The notes under the pieces: model-generated
The model's input: only the letters and a program-made list of their open reading frames with translations
Told to the model about the DNA's origin: nothing
Database searches by the model: none
Position numbers and translations under genes: made by a program
From: Candidatus Aminicenantota bacterium
Lineage (GTDB): Bacteria > Acidobacteriota > B3-B38 > Guanabaribacteriales > B3-B38
Assembly (NCBI GenBank): GCA_029880275.1
Contig: JAOUOQ010000063.1
Span: 1-8,983 of the forward strand
Direction of reading: 5' to 3'
Length of the DNA stretch: 8,983 bases
Shown here: in pieces, positions 7,186 to 8,983 of the stretch
Numbering within the stretch: the first letter of the stretch is position 1
How the letters are laid out: every line of letters starts with the position of its first letter

Positions 7186-7251
7186 GAAAATGCTTATTGC
7201 TCTAAGGAGGCGGTTAAAAGGAAAATTGGCTTTAAGGGAGCCGTAGTCTCT

Positions 7252-7884
7252 ATGAAGTCTTTAACAGCCATACTAAGTGTAGCCATTATTCTCCTTTTCT
7301 GTGCGGCAGACCTTTCTGCCCAGGAGAAGGAGGATGATAAGAGGCTGGAGATAACCGGTTATTTCGGAGCAGGAGGTAGAGCCAGAGAAGGGCAGTTTCG
7401 ATCATATTCTACTACTCATTTCGTTGGGCTGGGGCTGGAATACTATCTATCCCCCCGTATCGCCTTAGAGGGTGAAATTAATTATCTCCCGAACATAGCA
7501 TCCGTGTCTGGTGGTGCGCCCTGGGGGAGGTCTGATTTAATTATTACAAAGGATGAAAAGTATCGCCTCCTATGGGGTATCAACTTATTGTTCTATTTCG
7601 ATCGCCTCAAAATTATAAAAAGACCTGCTATTAGGTTATATTTGAGCGCGGGAACGGGTTATCAGTATGACCGTGTGGAATTCAATGTTGTTTCCCTTAC
7701 CAATCTGGAACAGTATAAATATGGATATGCGGAATTTGCGTTTCAATGGATTAGCATTGGTGCTGGTTTAAAGGTGAATATCATAGATGGCCTGGCAGTA
7801 AGGCTGTTGTATAAAATAAACCGATTTGGTGGAGAAGGGCTGCAAACTAACAGATTAGTAATAGGATTAAGTTATAGATTTTAA
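7252..7884 (+). CDS. Small outer-membrane beta-barrel-like protein, function unknown
   Basis: The 210-residue product has a classical signal peptide: MK start, hydrophobic AILSVAIILLFCAA, and likely cleavage after LSA (residue 23), followed by a charged QEKEDDKR. There is no lipobox. The mature part alternates hydrophobic and polar residues in strands separated by turns, for example VGLGLEYYLSPRIALEGEINYL, RLYLSAGTGYQYDRV and ISIGAGLKVNIIDGLAVRLLYKI. It ends in GLSYRF; a terminal Phe is typical of BAM-assembled barrels. Size and pattern suit an eight-stranded OmpA/OmpX-like barrel (inference). The ATG has AAGGGAG (7234-7240) 11 nt upstream. It is first of three genes that probably share the promoter at 7157-7185, and 30 nt before the next. 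Base composition looks more AT-rich than in murA. Confidence 0.8.
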   Translation: MKSLTAILSVAIILLFCAADLSAQEKEDDKRLEITGYFGAGGRAREGQFRSYSTTHFVGLGLEYYLSPRIALEGEINYLPNIASVSGGAPWGRSDLIITKDEKYRLLWGINLLFYFDRLKIIKRPAIRLYLSAGTGYQYDRVEFNVVSLTNLEQYKYGYAEFAFQWISIGAGLKVNIIDGLAVRLLYKINRFGGEGLQTNRLVIGLSYRF

Positions 7885-7914
7885 ACAAAACCTTTTTAAA
7901 GAAAGGAGCCTAAG

Positions 7915-8358
7915 ATGAAGGGACTGACTAAAGCCATGGTAATTGGGGTTTTGGCTATCGCTTTTCTCTCCATTTTCACCCCCAAAAATTCACCTATTGT
8001 TGGTCGGATGTACTGCGATGTGTATTTCGTAATGCAGAACAAGGAAAGGCACTGTTACGGCCCTGTGGATACGGAATGTGGATGGCCAGATCCGCCTTGG
8101 CATAACCAACCATGGGGGAATTGGGGGGTGGACTCCAATGTGGGGAGAAAAATTGATGACCATCAATTTCAGGGTTGGTATCCAGAAGATGGATGGCTCC
8201 AATGGAACAGCTGCACAGAGGGTGATTATGCTCCTCCAGATTGCCGCTATTATAATGCAGCATCGTGCACTCAACAGCATACAACCACAGGAGAAAACAT
8301 TTATGGAGCGGGAAGCCGTAGGTATGAGATTCCACAATGGGCATGGATGGATGGGTGA
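7915..8358 (+). CDS. Secreted Cys/Trp-rich protein of unknown family, N-terminal part up to an in-frame UGA
   Basis: I do not recognise this family. The 147 residues begin with a basic N terminus and hydrophobic stretch (residues 7-21, AMVIGVLAIAFLSIF), consistent with export. The rest has nine tryptophans (57, 62, 67, 70, 88, 94, 97, 142, 144) and six cysteines (34, 47, 55, 100, 110, 118), with motifs WGNWGVDSN and FQGWYPEDGWLQWNSC. The cysteines suggest disulfide bonds outside the cytoplasm, and the aromatic residues suggest a compact beta-rich or ligand-binding surface. AAGGAG (7903-7908) lies 6 nt before the ATG. The frame is ended by TGA but stays open for 83 further codons, so this is probably the first part of a 231-residue protein. 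Nonsense mutation, readthrough or sequence error are the options. Confidence 0.75.
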   Translation: MKGLTKAMVIGVLAIAFLSIFTPKNSPIVGRMYCDVYFVMQNKERHCYGPVDTECGWPDPPWHNQPWGNWGVDSNVGRKIDDHQFQGWYPEDGWLQWNSCTEGDYAPPDCRYYNAASCTQQHTTTGENIYGAGSRRYEIPQWAWMDG

Positions 8359-8390
8359 AAGTACCTAAACGGTACGATTCTCACCGTGAG
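8354..8390 (+). other. Stem-loop directly at and after the in-frame UGA
   Basis: GTACC (8361-8365), loop TAAAC, GGTAC (8371-8375) form a perfect 5-bp stem starting two bases after the UGA. GGTGA (8354-8358, containing the UGA) can pair with TCACC (8381-8385) as an outer stem. TCACC also belongs to the overlapping near-palindrome CTCACCGTGAG (8380-8390), which would compete. Structure next to a stop can promote readthrough in known recoding systems; here it is only suggestive. Confidence 0.4.
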
Positions 8391-8610
8391 TGGGAATTAT
8401 ATTAAGGTCTATGAATTAGACCCACTTGATTGGGATGAACATGTGGATACATTATATTACCCTAACTGCAGCGTCGCATTGGAATGTAATGGTGTAGAGA
8501 ACTGCACAGGGAGCTCATCCTGGAAAAATGAAAATGGTCACCAATTTGGGTGTATAAACGCAATGATAAAACTAAAAATAGACTATATACAGCTAGTAGA
8601 AACACCTTAA
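8359..8610 (+). CDS. In-frame continuation of the Cys/Trp-rich secreted protein after the UGA
   Basis: These 83 codons continue exactly in the frame of the gene before them and end at TAA. The product reads on from KYLNGTILTVSGNYIKVYEL and adds four cysteines (185, 191, 197, 213 in the joined numbering), giving an even total of ten. It keeps the same polar, aromatic, secreted character. The first possible start, GTG 8386, has no Shine-Dalgarno sequence, and the piece has no signal peptide of its own, so independent translation is unlikely. I infer that it is the C-terminal part of one gene, either broken by a point mutation (TGG to TGA would restore Trp) or joined by readthrough. If GTG 8386 were used, a 74-residue cytoplasmic protein would result. 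Confidence 0.6.
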   Translation, partial: KYLNGTILTVSGNYIKVYELDPLDWDEHVDTLYYPNCSVALECNGVENCTGSSSWKNENGHQFGCINAMIKLKIDYIQLVETP

Positions 8611-8627
8611 AGAGGAGGGAAATTGAA

Positions 8628-8983
8628 TTGCGAAGGAGAAAAATTATATTCAGGTCAGGATTATTTTATGTAATGATGGGGAGTCTTCTTCTTTTAATTA
8701 TCCTGATGTTGTGGGGTGGAGGAGCTGCATCTTCCTGGCAAAGCAGGGGGACCATATCAGGCAAGGTGTATGATGCCCGCAGTGGTGAAGCCATAGAAGG
8801 AGTGGTAATAGAGATAGAGCCCGGCAGTGCGGCAGAGGATGATGAGCTCATCACCCTGCCCGTCTCTACCGATTCCTCGGGCTCCTTTCAGTTAACCTCC
8901 CTCTACGATGTGGTCATCCTCACCATCAAAGCCGATGGGTATGCCGTTCAAAGGTGCGTGCTCAGGTTCACCAAATCAGACAG
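8628..8983 (+). CDS. Exported or membrane-anchored protein with carboxypeptidase regulatory-like domain (partial, C terminus beyond window)
   Basis: The start chosen is TTG 8628 because AGGAGGG (8613-8619) lies 8 nt upstream. ATG 8673 or 8676 would lose the basic N terminus and have only a weak site. The product begins with an RRRK segment, then a hydrophobic stretch (about residues 11-29, including MMGSLLLLIILMLW), which is a signal peptide or membrane anchor; no lipobox cysteine is seen. From residue 42, TISGKVYDARSGEAIEGV, then STDSSGSFQLTSL and LTIKADGYAVQ, match the beta-sandwich fold of carboxypeptidase regulatory-like (CarboxypepD_reg) domains. These are common in surface proteins and in front of TonB-dependent receptors. 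Only 118 codons are visible, so the main function lies outside the window. It follows the previous frame by 17 nt and is probably co-transcribed. Confidence 0.75.
   Translation, partial: MRRRKIIFRSGLFYVMMGSLLLLIILMLWGGGAASSWQSRGTISGKVYDARSGEAIEGVVIEIEPGSAAEDDELITLPVSTDSSGSFQLTSLYDVVILTIKADGYAVQRCVLRFTKSD

Larger units (their letters stand above)
6764..7251. other. Non-coding, AT-rich intergenic region between the housekeeping operon and the envelope gene cluster
   Basis: I see no convincing gene in these 488 bases. From left to right there is a C-rich run (6767-6791). A weak A/T-rich hairpin follows: AAAAAG at 6898-6903 pairs with CTTTTT at 6916-6921, then a T run to about 6932, which might act as a weak terminator. 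Next is an inverted repeat GATTAG (6999-7004) / CTAATC (7016-7021). AGCACGGGG (6852-6860) and AGCACGAGGGG (7003-7013) are similar direct repeats. A 12-bp palindrome (7133-7144) and the promoter at 7157-7185 follow. The long untranslated leader before 7252 contains a spare AAGGAGG. Confidence 0.6.

Noticed and set aside
7190..7246. Possible 18-codon leader peptide starting at ATG 7190
   Set aside because: The predicted transcript start is near 7192, so the ATG would not be in the RNA, and no ribosome binding site precedes it.
8356..8358. UGA as a selenocysteine codon
   Set aside because: The hairpin after the UGA has its loop only about 7 nt downstream, much closer than in known bacterial SECIS elements. 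The flanking residues (DG before, KYLNG after) do not resemble a redox motif. No selenocysteine machinery gene is in view.
8356..8358. Genome-wide reassignment of UGA to Trp or Gly
   Set aside because: murA ends at TGA (6424-6426) at exactly the expected family length, so UGA is a normal stop here. Tryptophan is encoded by TGG throughout.
1..8983. tRNA, rRNA, CRISPR array, insertion sequence or phage attachment site
   Set aside because: No cloverleaf, rRNA motif, regularly spaced repeats, transposase or integrase signatures were seen on either strand.

Overview
The window (8983 bases) reads as a bacterial chromosome segment with two parts. About the first 6.8 kb is conserved housekeeping sequence; the remaining 2.2 kb is an unfamiliar envelope/secretion gene cluster. 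Three things point to a diderm (outer-membrane) bacterium using the standard genetic code. A small beta-barrel-like exported protein ends in Phe. A MurA peptidoglycan enzyme is present. TGA ends murA at exactly the normal family length. The phylum cannot be fixed from the sequence alone; the mixture of features would suit a poorly cultured diderm lineage (inference).

Layout. On the minus strand at the left edge is the ribosomal pair rplU (L21) then rpmA (L27, cut by the window edge), driven by a near-consensus promoter at 664-692. Transcribed away from it is a 553-residue TPR + HD-GYP protein, a probable cyclic-di-GMP phosphodiesterase, with its own promoter candidate at 846-874. A strong extended -10 promoter at 2692-2720 then starts a plus-strand run: rpmE (zinc-type L31), prfA (RF1), prmC (the methyltransferase that modifies RF1), murA and a HINT-like HIT protein. 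From prfA onward these are packed with gaps of 3 and 30 nt and an 8-nt overlap, so they look like one operon. It couples translation termination to cell-wall precursor synthesis.

After a 488-base AT-rich non-coding stretch (6764-7251) with inverted repeats and a perfect TTGACA promoter comes the second region. It holds a small outer-membrane barrel protein, a secreted Cys/Trp-rich protein of unknown family, and the start of a gene with a membrane-anchoring N terminus and a carboxypeptidase-regulatory-like beta-sandwich domain, which runs off the window. All three have good ribosome binding sites and gaps of 30 and 17 nt, so they are probably co-transcribed. They may form a surface or secretion module.

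The most notable observation is that the Cys/Trp-rich reading frame is split by a single in-frame UGA (8356-8358). The frame continues for 83 more codons, with no start site of its own, and a hairpin begins two bases after the UGA. This could be a nonsense mutation, a sequencing error or programmed readthrough.
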